A stretch of DNA of 64,000 nt, taken from contig NC_087073.1 of NCBI RefSeq assembly GCF_026151205.1, positions 5,725,001 to 5,789,000 of the forward strand, in the 5' to 3' direction. Below are positions 50,808-63,113 of the stretch, piece after piece. Each line of letters begins with the position of its first letter. The first letter of the stretch is position 1. Made by a program: the position numbers and the translations under genes. A model generated the notes under the pieces. That model was not told the DNA's origin. It saw only the letters and a program-made list of their open reading frames with translations, and did no database searches. This stretch comes from Bolinopsis microptera (taxonomy: Eukaryota; Ctenophora; Tentaculata; Lobata; Bolinopsidae).

Positions 50808-53384
50808 CTAGAAGAAATGATAAAATGATAGTTTTGTAATATTGAAAAAAATAAAATCTTTTAAAAATAACAATATTTCTCTCTTGAGGAAACCAAAAGT
50901 GCATGGTATAGAAAAACCCAGTATAGAGATGATCCCAATTCCCAGTGTCTGTAACCTCTTAAAAATCTTGTCTAGTGTCTCATATACCCAGTGGCGTAAC
51001 ATTGCCTGTTAGCGCCCCCGCTGAAAAAGCACCCCCCCCCCCCCTCCCCTGCAAACTTTGTCACATAACGATATCTTTTTCAGATGATAAGATATCGCTT
51101 AAATTCGGCCAGCAGGGAGATTTAAATTTTGTCACATTAACAATGTGACAGAGGAATCCTTGCTGTTGTGTTTGACCAAATTTAAGAATGTCCAGTTCAA
51201 AGGATTTAACGACTTATTTCGTCAAGGTAAATTCCGTCGTCAATCAACACAAGTCACAACAGTAAAAAATGTTCATTACAAAATTTGCTGTTTTTGATCT
51301 TGAATATAACAATATTGCAGCACTATTGCAACACTAGTCACATAAATTATTATGCTACATATAATATGTTAACATTTGTAGAATTATAACATCTCAACAT
51401 GGTAAGATGATTTTGATTTCATCGCAAATAAAATTATAACTCTTAGATTAGATTAGATTAAGAATAATGACATGCTGCTACACGGCATGTAAACAGGGAT
51501 TGGCTAGTTAGAGGCGGTCCGTGTAGGCCTTACACTGTGCTTTCAGCAATACTCATAAACATCATCAGCTTTTTGCAAAGTAACTGGTTTATCGACATAG
51601 GTATGATAAATAAAGTAACATCATATTCTAATCGAGGTATGGTAGTTCAAAGTAAGGGAAGAAATTTAAATTTTATCACACAAGTCATAAAGTCATTTAA
51701 TTGTAAAAGTTATTTTTTTAAAATCAACACTAGTTATCAATGTGAGTTAATGTCGTATAATTCATAATGCACGTAATATGTTAATTAAAGACAGTTTCAT
51801 TCTATAATCATTGCTTCAAAATTTAACCAATTAAATATACGATTTTGTATCATTTTTCATTTTTGTGATAATGTTCACATCAACTGCATTTAAACATTAA
51901 ATTGGATCAACTGTTTTGTCTTTATAACATTTTCCAGACTTCGAATCTAAATGTTGTCCATTGTTAATGATAGACTAGCCCGGCGCGCGCTACTTCGAAA
52001 AAATTTAGACGAGTAACATACGTCAATTAATATCAAAATTAAGTACAAATGATTTCGGCAAAGCAAAATAACAAACAACAAAAGTATGTACGTCCTCCCA
52101 ATTGTCCTTTTAATATAATTATGTATTTACAATTAACGAGAGATACTCGTAAAATATTTGTTCCAACTATTTAAAAACCGTCAACGTACGAGTCCAATTT
52201 GTTTCTAACAATATGGACAGCTTTAATTTTACTGAGCGGCGATTGTTTCTGAACAAAAAAGCCTGCGCCTGATATCCCATATTAAACAGGCTGGGCATAT
52301 TATATATGGGGTGGCAATTAGATGTGGACCGTTCTGTGGATATGCTTATACGTTTTTTATGGTATATGAATAAGCTGTGGGATTGTAAAAGTAAGCTGTA
52401 CCTTGTACTTTTGATTCACGATGTCAATCCTTCGCATCTCGCCGATCCGCATCTCGCCGGTTGCGAGAAGCATTTATATTGGATGCGCGCGCGGCCCAGT
52501 AGTGCATTGCCACCCCAGCGAACGCCGCGGGCTTCATGCGCCGCTAAAACGTTTAAATTTCATTTTTATAATTCTCCCAAGACTCCTGTTAAGACAAATT
52601 GCGAATGTTTAGCTTTAAAACTACTTTGTTCTTAAAACAATTGTTTTAATCATCGAATACTGAAGAGTTCAATTCAATCCAAGGTAAATTGTTGAAATTA
52701 TGAGTGATCATGAATGAAAAATGAATAATTTACACGTAAAATTTGCCTCAAAATTTGTCTTGAAAAATAACCATAACTCTGGCTATGATTTGAATTTTGA
52801 AAATTTAAAATGCTAGTGCCGCGCACAAAAATTTTCCGCGCATTTAAAACGTGTCGATAATGCACCCAAACCAATGTCGCGTTGGATAATAGTATCAAAG
52901 CTGGTTGAATTCACAATTTTCATTTCTTGTTCCAGTTTGTAGCTTTGTGTGGCAGCCATATTGGTTTTATGCGTGCGTATATATTGCGCGCTATCTATAT
53001 ATCTTACCGTTAAATGTACGTTTACAGATTTAATCGAGATCTCTGCGAGGCTTTCATAATTATGTATGATATAGCTTGATATGGTGTTACTTCAAATTGC
53101 TGTAATTTCTATTTATATTGACTGAAGTAGAGTACAAAATAAAATTATTTGCTCTCTAATTTTAAGGATGTCGACCTGCAACTGAAATTGAGTGATATTC
53201 GACTTTCAATTTAGATTCGCTAGTCAACAAAATGATTGCTCACTCCGAAATAACGACTTTCAAGGAATGGTATGTACCCTATTATTTACAACAAGGCTCC
53301 CAGCATTATAGTAAAACATAGACAATAGACAATATTTTAATATAAACTATAATTAATTTTTGACCGGGAACATTCAGCAGTTAA
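50808..53384. other. Non-coding, repeat-bearing region
   Basis: It contains a C-rich tract (51032-51045), a (TTAGA)n-headed segment at 51446 with a counterpart at 59433, a segment at 52142-52165 with a counterpart at 55690, and a GC-rich block at 52483-52545 with an inverted counterpart near 55380. No gene was recognised. Confidence 0.5.
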
Positions 53385-54177
53385 CTTTGTCGTATTTTAA
53401 AACAAGTAACTCGTGCCCAGTTCGTAGAGAAGATGGATTTGCTGTATTTTAAAACAAGTAACTCGGGCCCAGTTCGTAGAGAAGATGGATTTGCTGTATT
53501 TTAAAACAAGTAACTCGGGCCCAGTTCGTAGAGAAGATGGATTTGCTGTATTTTAAAACAAGTAACTCGGGCCCAGTTCGTAGAGAAGATGGATTTGCTG
53601 TATTTTAAAACAAGTAACTCTGGCCCAGTTCGTAGAGAAGATGGATTTGCTGTATTTTAAAACAAGTAACTCGTGCCCAGTTCGTAGAGAAGATGGATTT
53701 GCTGTATTTTAAAACAAGTAACTCGGGCCCAGTTCGTAGAGAAGATGGATTTGCTGTATTTTAAAACAAGTAACTCGGGCCCAGTTCGTAGAGAAGATGG
53801 ATTTGCTGTATTTTAAAACAAGTAACTCGGGCCCAGTTCGTAGAGAAGATAGATTTGCTGTATTTTAAAACAAGTAACTCGGGCCCAGTTCGTAGAGAAG
53901 ATGGATTTGCTGTATTTTAAAAGAAGTAACTCGGGCCCAGTTCGTAGAGAAGATGGATTTGCTGTATTTTAAAACAAGTAACTCGGGCCCAGTTCGTAGA
54001 GAAGATGGATTTGCTGTATTTTAAAACAAGTAACTCGGGCCCAGTTCGTAGAGAAGATGGATTTGCTGTATTTTAAAACAAGTAACTCGGGCCCAGTTCG
54101 TAGAGAAGATGGATTTGCTGTATTTTAAAACAAGTAACTCGGGCCCAGTTCGTAGAGAAGATAGATTTGCTGTAGTT
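53385..54177. repeat. 52-bp satellite, about 15 copies
   Basis: The unit begins TTTTAAAACAAGTAACTCGG and ends GAAGATGGATTTGCTGTA, with an exact 52-bp period. Homogeneity is very high: differences are limited to TCGTGCCC versus TCGGGCCC, one TCTGG, one AAAAG and GATAGA in two units. The length is not a multiple of three. Confidence 0.96.
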
Positions 54178-56340
54178 GTCAGTTTACGGACAAATAAAGT
54201 CGAAAAGCATTAATCAGAATATGTTTTAGGCTGTCCCAAAATTTCGGATTCTTTTTTTGGAGTTTGAAATTGGCGGGAATTTTAAAACTCTCGTTCTGGT
54301 ACCAAACCAATATTTTCAGCGCAGAGTTTTAGCGCGCGCCAAGAGCACACACGTATTTTTGCATTGAAGCCGCGCGTTATTTGCACGTGCACTTCTACAG
54401 ATTAAAATTTGGAGAGGGCCCTTACTGCTTACATTACTAAGTTGTTATGTAGTAATATTGTGAATTTGTCCGAAACTGGGAACAAATCTTGTAAAATTTT
54501 ACGAATAGAAGTTATAGTATTACTTGACTGTAAAAATTTACTTAGTTTCACTTCCATATTTCAGGATCCGACCGCTGATATTAAAATTGAAGAGTTAGAT
54601 TTCATTGGAACATGGAATTACTGTAATGGAAAATAAAACAGGTCTTGCTGAGGATGAAGAAATGTTATGTGGGGAGAAAATGGGCTACTGGAAGTGGACC
54701 TTCTTAAACAAAGACGACTTTCACAAAATGTTTAAAAGATCACGGTCGCGGCATCGAACCTTGGACGCTTCCCCTGCCACTGTCAGACACTCGATATTAG
54801 TACTAGTAGTGTGCGCTACTCGAGCTGTTGATATATGAGTTCTTCGGTGTTATTTATATAATTGTAATATGTAATGACTGACAGTGCGAGATATCTTTTT
54901 TTGTTTCTATTTGATGTGTTTAGTGTTTGTGTTGCATTCTAATATAAACCGCGTATTAGTTTCGTGTCAATTTTAAATTTGATAAGTTTATCTTTAAACT
55001 GTATTTATTAGCAGTAATAGTTACATTTTGGTATTATGCCTATATTTATTATTGTAATACTGTTGTATAATGCTGTTTCTTCCTCATTGTAGCTTACATA
55101 TAGGATAGCATACTTTGCTATGATCTTTAATCACAGTTGACAATAATTGATTAGAGTTAATGATTGTACGCGTTTGAAATCTTGATTTGATATCATTATA
55201 ACCTTTACTAATGTTCAGATGAATGAATTTGATGTTTTATTTTTCCTCGGCACTATTGAAAATCCTTTACGGGATAGAATCGGCACTGTCAAATATCTTT
55301 AAAAGGTTCGTGAACGGAATTACAGTCGATCTCCTGACAAATTTATGCCGAAAATTTGTTTTAACACGCGCAGCAATATGAAGCCCGCGGCGTTCGCTGC
55401 GGTGATTGCGCTACAATACCTAATTGTCATACGTTATATGACCCGTTGTATGACCCGTTGCATGACCCGCCGCGCACCCGTGCGCGGCTCCCCCTGTAGT
55501 GAAACGACCGTGGGGGTCACGATGTGATACAAAGAACTCTAAAGTAAAACGACAGTGCACAGGAGGACTATAGTGCAAAGAAACTGCTACTAATTGCTGC
55601 TCACTGCTGCTAACTGCTGCTAATTGCTGCTCACTGCTGCTCACTGCTTTTAACTGCTGCTCATGCTCACTGCTGCTCATGCGCTTAACGGGTGATACTC
55701 GTAAAATATTTGTTCCATATATTGGACCTTTGACGAGTCTTGATACATGTTTCGTATCCAAATATCAGAGATATTATGGATACACCATGAAGGAACATCT
55801 CTGCGCGGCGTAAGTAAATTTACAAGTTCGCGCGAAAAATTGTCTTATTTTCCTGGCGCTTTGTTCTCGCGCCGGGAGTGAATCACTAATTAGCTAACTA
55901 CTTCACTAACATAATCTACAATGCGAAGTAAGAGTTACCACGTTACTCTTTTATTTCTCCGTTAAGCCTACAATTCTAATAACTAACAATGGAGTATGAG
56001 GTCAATTAAATGTCCATAGATATGGATTATAGAAATTATATAAACACATAATTGAACAGCATGAGACAAGTGGAAAACTAACAAACGAATAGATTTCAAG
56101 CTCGTAAAGGATCGTTGCTGGATATTGGAGATTTCAAAACTGTAGTCCGACAGTCAAAGTTCTCTTGTCTAACTTTAGTGCGTATCGAACTTGACTCCAG
56201 ATAGAGCACTTTAGTTCGACAGAGTCGAACCTCAGGGTTTGTCGAACTACATGGTATAAGTGACGAACTAGAGTGCGTGTCGAACTTGGGTACGTGAACC
56301 GAATCTACCATGGTAAAAACATCTTCACACCGTAAAATGG
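54178..56340. other. Non-coding region with dispersed repeats
   Basis: Open frames at 54409-54636 and 54605-54838 (plus) have no recognisable homology. Near 55590-55680 are degenerate GCTGCTCACT repeats, the reverse complement of the array at the right end of the window. The block at 55368-55420 is the inverted partner of 52483-52545. Between 56185 and 56285 GTCGAA/TTCGAC occurs repeatedly. Confidence 0.45.
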
Positions 56341-56530
56341 GCAAAAGCTACAATAACGGTTCCTCCGACATTGTTTACAGCGGGCAATATCCTTTATTTC
56401 ATTCAATTCTTCTGAAGTGTTCATGACCAAATTACGGTCTTTAGGATCGTCCATTAATAATTTAAGGAGGCTTTTGCCGGGACAACCTATACACCCTTTT
56501 AATTTTGACAGGGCAGCTCAGAAGTAGATG
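56341..56530 (-). other. Cysteine-rich open frame of unknown nature
   Basis: Minus strand, after a strong acceptor TTTTGTTTTAG at about 56535. One frame reads KGCIGCPGKSLLKLLMDD, SEELNEIKDIARCKQCRR and YCSFCPFYG before stopping near 56290. Three C-x2-C pairs look coding-like, but the frame open directly from the acceptor differs, and I recognise no family. It may belong to the transposon relic next to it. Confidence 0.25.
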
Positions 56531-56733
56531 GTTCTAAAACAAAACATAAATAAATCTAATCCCTTTAAAATAAATATGCTACCTTCTAGCTTACTCATAG
56601 AACACAACTCGGAATGAGCTTTTATACTTCATATTCAAATCAAGCGGTAAGTAAATATTGATAATATAACTAACTCTACTGCATTATAATCCACCTTGCG
56701 TGGCTGAGAGGACCAATTCGTTCTCTCGACAGT

Positions 56734-57048
56734 TCAGGACTCAGAACCCCTTAAATTTTTTAATGGCAGGTCTATCCTGTGAAGGCACCAAATAAATCTT
56801 TGCAATTCCCATCCAAAATTCTTCTCTAAGAGGGCTATAATCCCATTGTGACGTCCGGTGTTGACGTTAGTGGCGTAACAGCCACAAGATCTTAGTGGCG
56901 AGTTGTCTAATGTCGATCCTAAGCTCATCACAATGCTGCATCTTTTCTCCCGTCAAGGTAGAGCGACTCCACTTTCAGATTCCGAAGGTCTTCTAACTCA
57001 TTCTCTTTAGATCGCTGCACTATCTTTGCATTTCTTCAGTCTCCTGAA
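56734..57048 (-). pseudogene. Relic of a VNTG / LPLRHL-type transposon-associated protein
   Basis: After an acceptor ATATTTCAG (57048), fragments in shifting frames read VESLYLDGRKDAAL, then CGCYATNVNTGRHNGII, LLEKNFGWELQRFIWCLHR and DLPLKNLRG. From memory, this order (DGRKD, then TNVNTGxxxGxI, then RxLQWxxCxLHxNELPLRHL) belongs to a widespread uncharacterised family found in many invertebrate genomes and often linked to mobile DNA. Stops and frameshifts between the fragments show that it is dead. Confidence 0.5.
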
Positions 57049-57345
57049 ATATATTATGTCACAATAGATCATTAGATGATACGTAAAGATACTGTACAGG
57101 CAATCCATGATTGTTGATTTGTTTGCATACCCAAAAATATTTCTTTTACATTAATAGCTTATAAAAAACCCCAACATTAGGATGTATTTGAAAAGTAACT
57201 TAAAACGACATGCAGAGCGACCAATAACGCCTGAATCAATGCTTGGTAGCACAAACCGGAGGTTAAAAATGAATACTTGACCACATGGTGACATGGTTGT
57301 TGCATGGGTCACTTGCAAGTTCATATATCACATACTTGGTTTTAC

Positions 57346-59430
57346 ATTTCGGAAAGCAGCGTGGGTTTCAGAGTTCCGACTCCACTTGAGGATATGCTCC
57401 TGATAGCGTAATCCAGTTTCTTTATATTTGGGATAACCTCCGAAACAGAAACCATGTCCCCCTCCGCCGCTTTTGTGGTGATGTAGAATGGCTTCAGTAC
57501 CGCAATAGCTTTGGTCAGAAGATCCCAATCGTGAGGAGTCATCTGCAAAATTCAGTTGATCAATACTTAGCCTGTACATTGAGAAGTGAGCTAGGAATTA
57601 GGAGGTCCAGCGGACAAGAATTTGTTCCAGTTACATTCCAGGGACATTGATTCTCTAAACTTGATGTTAACTAGTGCTACTCAGAAAATGAGAGATGAGT
57701 CAAAAGAGCTGCATGTAAACTGACCTGTTGAGATGCAGACAACGATAACTCTGCATTTTGACCGGTGATTGTTATTGCATATTTTTTATTCTGAAAGGCC
57801 TGGAAGATCATGTAATAACTGTTCCATCTCGTGTCCACTGCAACTGGTCTGATGAGAGTTGCCTCTACTGCTTGATTTTCATTCAGTAGACGTTTACCTG
57901 CATGTGCGGGATAGTTTAACATATGATAGTTAAGAAATGATAAACGCAAGTCGTAACAATGATAGTTTTGCCAAGATTATGTCACTCAACGAACATGTAC
58001 CTACGGCAACATTTTAATCAAACGTTATTAATGTGTACATTTCAGTAAGAAAATATTTTGAATCAGCCGTTATTATCAGTATGTGACAATGAAATCATCA
58101 AACAGAAAACCTAAGGTAAATGTAGTGATTCTCACCTGCAGGGGTTCTAAACTCCTTGATAAGACTCTTGATCTTTTTGATAAGCCGGTTAACTCCACTT
58201 TGAGAAAAACAGAATTCTTTACGATGAGATTCAGTAGATGGAGAAAACAGGATCCAGGCGGACAAAGCCTTTTTCATGTTTGAAGCAGTGTCGCTGATAA
58301 CGCAGTGAAGTTTCTCTTCGGACAGACCCCATGCCTGCAGTACAAATGACACATTGTTCTTTAACGAGTCACGTAATAATTTGTAATTAGAAACTATGTG
58401 GGCAGCTAACGGTTAATATTTTCTACTATCAAAAAGCTAAGCGCACTCTGATGAACTCGAAATGAGCATGTATTTCGAATTTTACAATCTATATGGCATT
58501 GGCAGTCCTGAGTTCTGAGTTTGAACTTTGATCATGGGGTTAGAAATGACACAAATTAGATATATATATGAGCTAAATTATTCAGATTTAACGATAGAAC
58601 TTACCGGTATGTGCTCGGTTATAGGGAAGGCATCTCAGTACAATAACTTTTCTTTCGAAGTTTGTAGTTACGAAGTGTATTATGACCCCCAAATAGGAAT
58701 CCAGCGCTTTTGACAACCAAACATCACAGCTCAGACTGTAATCAGCTCCTTTCAGTCAATAAATTTCTTCAGTTTAAACTGTACTCTATCATATAATTCA
58801 GGAAACAGTTTTGTGCGCACCACCTTCTCTGAGGGTATGTCAAACTTCTTGTTCAAACCTGAATGAGCCGGAAGTCAGATGATCTTAATTTATCTGTAAA
58901 TGATTATCCAACAAATGATTGTCAATCTGCTGCTAATTTACTTAATAGCAATCAATTTTATCATCACAAAGAACTCAATTGGAATTTTAATCTGGAGTCA
59001 TCACAGCTCGAGCCTAGAAAAGTTGTTTTTTATTGAGCTAAATTATTAAAAACGTCCCAAATCAATCTTACCGTCAACAAACTGTTGAAATTGTTCATTC
59101 TCAACAGTCGTGTATGGGAGCATCTGATCAATAATCCATTTCAGGAGCAACTTTTTAGATCTTTTTGACGTTCATCAGTCTAGTAACAGTGGCGCCGCTC
59201 CAGACTGCCCCCAGTGTGGGCTGATTAGATGTTGTCAGTTGATACATCGATCTCCGCTCAGCTTCGACTTCATCAGACTTTTGTCTCTTGAGTCTTGACC
59301 CTCTGTGATTCACGTATTGCAGTTGCTTCCTTGTGTTTAGAAGGGTGCTTATGTTTCAAATGATCCCATAAAATGGTTACCTGGATATCATCCTAGCCTA
59401 AGGCATGTGACGTGACAAGCACCTGCAGCA
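57346..59430 (-). pseudogene. hAT-family (BED-finger) transposase gene, spliced but decayed
   Basis: Homologous blocks appear in transcript order on the minus strand. A BED-finger remnant comes first (about 59300-59420; CHVTC ... ILWDHLKHKHPSKHK), then LLLKWIIDQMLPYTTVEN (ending at donor 59072). The exon 58858-58605 has FDIPSEKVV, LFPELYDRVQ, and after a frame break SCDVWLSKALDSYLGVIIHF. Exon 58393-58136 reads QAWGLSEEKLHCVISDTASN, exon 57897-57725 reads VAVDTRWNSYYMIFQAF, and exon 57542-57346 reads MTPHDWDLLTKAIAVLKPFY. Each junction named has GT and AG, and the phases match from 59072 onwards. The blocks correspond to the hAT RNase H-like fold (SDxASNM, DTRWNS). At least two frameshifts (BED region and after KKFID) mean no full protein is made. 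Terminal inverted repeats were not found. Confidence 0.8.
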
Positions 59431-59432
59431 AA

Positions 59433-59466
59433 GATTAGATTAGATTAGATTAAGAATAATGACATA
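59433..59466. repeat. (TTAGA)n-headed segment shared with 51446
   Basis: AGATTAGATTAGATT then AAGAATAATGACAT, followed by AAACATCATCA. The copy at 51446-51475 is the same up to GACAT; AAACATCATCA follows there only after about 83 further bases. Confidence 0.85.
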
Positions 59467-59593
59467 AACATCATCACTAGTTTTAAACAATCTTTCTGAT
59501 TTCCTCATTATCAGAACTGTGAACATTTCACAGCCTTCGTCATTAAAAAACAAACAAATTCTATAACTAACATAATTGTCATAATTTATTTAG

Positions 59594-59760
59594 AGAGTTA
59601 ATACTGAGTGGAAGAGTAGCTACTGAGGGAAATGTAGAGTATCACTGATGAAGACAGAGAATTAATACTGAGTGGAAGAGTAGCTACTGAGGGAAATGTA
59701 GAGTATCACTGATGAAGACAGAGAATTAATACTGAGTGGGAGAGTAGCTACTGAGGGAAA
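59594..59760. repeat. 63-bp repeat, nearly three copies
   Basis: Units begin TTAATACTGAGTGG at about 59597, 59661 and 59724. The third copy breaks at GAGGGAAA, where the 91-bp satellite starts. Confidence 0.9.
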
Positions 59761-62700
59761 ATGTGACCTCCAGATCAGTAAAATTAAGGGTGCTGGGAAA
59801 GCTGCATAGAGTCCACTAGTATTTAATATTAGCCTGTACTGGCTCAATAAAATGTGACCTCCAGATCAGTAAATTTAGGGGTGCTGGAAGAGCTGCATAG
59901 AGTCCACTAGTATTTAATATTAGCCTGTACTGGCTCAATAAAATATGACCTCCAGATCAGTAAAATTAGGGGTGCTGGAAGAGCTGCATAGAGTCCACTA
60001 GTATTTAATATTAGCCTGTACTAGCTCAATAAAATGTGACCTCCAGATCAGTAAAATTAGGGGTGCTGGAAGAGCTGCATAGAGTCCACTAGTATTTAAT
60101 ATTAGCCTGTACTGGCTCAATAAAATATGACCTCCAGATCAGTAAAATTAGGGGTGCTGGAAGAGCTGCATAGAGTCCACTAGTATTTAATATTAGCCTG
60201 TACTGGCTCAGTAAAATGTGACCGCCAGATCAGTAAATTTAGGGGTGCTGGGAGAGCTGCATAGAGTCCACTAGTATTTAATATTAGCCTGTACTGGCTC
60301 AATAAAATGTAACCTCCAGATCAGTAAAATTAGGGGTGCTGGAAGAGCTGCATAGAGTCCACTAGTATTTAATATTAGCCTGTACTAGCTCAATAAAATG
60401 TGACCTCCAGATCAGTAAAATTAGGGGTGCTGGGAGAGCTGCATAGAGTCCACTAGTATTTAATATTAGCCTGTACTGGCTCAATAAAATGTGACCTCCA
60501 GATCAGTAAAATTAGGGGTGCTGGAAGAGCTGCATAGAGTCCACTAGTATTTAATATTAGCCTGTACTAGCTCAATAGAATGTGACCTCCAGATCAGTAA
60601 AATTAAGGGTGCTGGAAGAGCTGCATAGAGTCCACTAGTATTTAATATTAGCCTGTACTGGCTCAATAAAATGTGACCTCCAGATCAGTAAAATTAAGGG
60701 TGCTGGAAAAGCTGCATAGAGTCCACTAGTATTTAATATTAGCCTGTACTGGCTCAATAAAATGTGACCTCCAGATCAGTTAAATTAGGGGTGCTGGAAG
60801 AGCTGCATAGAGTCCACTAGTATTTAATATTAGCCTGTACTGGCTCAATAAAATGTGACCTCCAGATCAGTAAAATTAAGGGTGCTGGAAGAGCTGCATA
60901 GAGTCCACTAGTATTTAATATTAGCCTGTACTGGCTCAATAAAATGTGACCTCCAGATCAGTTAAATTAGGGGTGCTGGAAGAGCTGCATAGAGTCCACT
61001 AGTATTTAATATTAGCCTGTACTGGCTCAATAAAATGTGACCTCCAGATCAGTCAAATTAAGGGTGCTAGAAGAGCTGCATAGAGTCCACTAGTATTTAA
61101 TATTAGCCTGTACTGGCTCAAAAAAAGGGGACCTCCAGATCAGTAAAATTAAGGGTGCTGGAAGAGCTGCATAGAGTCCACTAGTATTTAATATTAGCCT
61201 GTACTGGCTCAATAAAATGTGACCTCCAGATCAGTAAAATTAAGGGTGCTGGAAGAGCTGCATAGAGTCCACTAGTATTTAATATTAGCCTGTACTGGCT
61301 CAATAAAATGTGACCTCCAGATCAGTCAAATTAAGGGTGCTAGAAGAGCTGCATAGAGTCCACTAGTATTTAATATTAGCCTGTACTGGCTCAATAAAAT
61401 GTGACCTCCAGATCAGTAAATTTAGGGGTGCTGGAAGAGCTGCATAGAGTCCACTAGTATTTAATATTAGCCTGTACTGGCTCAATAAAATGTGACCTCC
61501 AGATCAGTAAATTTAGGGGTGCTGGAAGAGCTGCATAGAGTCCACTAGTATTTAATATTAGCCTGTACTGGCTCAATAAAATGTGACTTCCAGATCAGTA
61601 AAATTAGGGGTGCTGGAAGAGCTGCATAGAGTCCACTAGTATTTAATATTAGCCTGTACTGGCTCAATAAAATGTGACCGCCAGATCAGTAAATTTAGGG
61701 GTGCTGGGAGAGCTGCATAGAGTCCACTAGTATTTAATATTAGCCTGTACTGGCTCAATAAAATGTGACCTCCAGATCAGTAAAATTAAGGGTGCTGGAA
61801 GAGCTGCATAGAGTCCACTAGTATTTAATATTAGCCTGTACTGGCTCAATAAAATGTGACCTCCAGATCAGTAAAATTAGGGGTGCTGGAAGAGCTGCAT
61901 AGAGTCCACTAGTATTTAATATTAGCCTGTACTGGCTCAATAAAATATGACCTCCAGATCAGTAAAATTAGGGGTGCTGGAAGAGCTGCATAGAGTCCAC
62001 TAGTATTTAATATTAGCCTGTACTAGCTCAATAAAATGTGACCTCCAGATCAGTAAAATTAGGGGTGCTGGAAGAGCTGCATAGAGTCCACTAGTATTTA
62101 ATATTAGCCTGTACTGGCTCAATAAAATATGACCTCCAGATCAGTAAAATTAGGGGTGCTGGAAGAGCTGCATAGAGTCCACTAGTATTTAATATTAGCC
62201 TGTACTAGCTCAATAAAATGTGACCTCCAGATCAGTAAAATTAGGGGTGCTGGAAGAGCTGCATAGATCGTCCACTAGTATTTAATATTAGCCTGTACTG
62301 GCTCAATAAAATGTGACCTCCAGATCAGTCAAATTAAGGGTGCTGGAAGAGCTGCATAGAGTCCACTAGTATTTAATATTAGCCTGTACTGGCTCAGTAA
62401 AATGTGACCTCCAGATCAGTAAAATTAGGGGTGCTGGAAGAGCTGCATAGAGTCCACTAGTATTTAATATTAGCCTGTACTGGCTCAATAAAATGTGACC
62501 TCCAGATCAGTAAAATTAGGGGTGCTGGAAGAGCTGCATAGAGTCCACTAGTATTTAATATTAGCCTGTACTAGCTCAATAGAATGTGACCTCCAGATCA
62601 GTAAATTTAGGGGTGCTGGAAGAGCTGCATAGAGTCCACTAGTATTTAATATTAGCCTGTACTGGCTCAATAAAATGTGACCTCCAGATCAGTAAATTTA

Positions 62701-63113
62701 GGGGTGCTGGAAGAGCTGCATAGAGTCCACTAGTATTTAATATTAGCCTGTACTGGCTCAATAAAATGTGACCTCCAGATCAGTAAATTTAGGGGTGCTG
62801 GAAGAGCTGCATAGAGTCCACTAGTATTTAATATTAGCCTGTACTGGCTCAATAGAATGTGACCTCCAGATCAGTAAATTTAGGGGTGCTGGAAGAGCTG
62901 CATAGAGTCCACTAGTATTTAATATTAGCCTGTACTGGCTCAATAAAATGTGACCTCCAGATCAGTAAATTTAGGGGTGCTGGAAGAGCTGCATAGAGTC
63001 CACTAGTATTTAATATTAGCCTGTACTGGCTCAATAAAATGTGACCTCCAGATCAGTAAATTCAGGGGTGCTGGAAGAGCTGCAAAGAGTCCACTAGTAT
63101 TTAATATTAGCCC
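59761..63113. repeat. 91-bp satellite array, about 37 copies
   Basis: The unit runs AATGTGACCTCCAGATCAGT, then a variable (A/T)AATTA(G/A)GGGTGCTGG, then AGAGCTGCATAGAGTCCACT, AGTATTTAATATTAGCC and TGTACTGGCTCAATAA. The 91-bp period is kept for 3.3 kb. Diagnostic variants (GGCTC/AGCTC, AATATGACC/AATGTGACC, ACCGCC, GTCAAATTAAGG, GTAAATTTAGG) recur in blocks, so groups of units were amplified together. Each unit carries AATAAA or AATAGA/AGTAAA. I see no open coding frame. Confidence 0.97.

Noticed and set aside
54409-54838. Two overlapping plus-strand open frames of 75-77 codons
   Set aside because: No recognisable homology and no consistent splice links. They may be chance or transposon debris.
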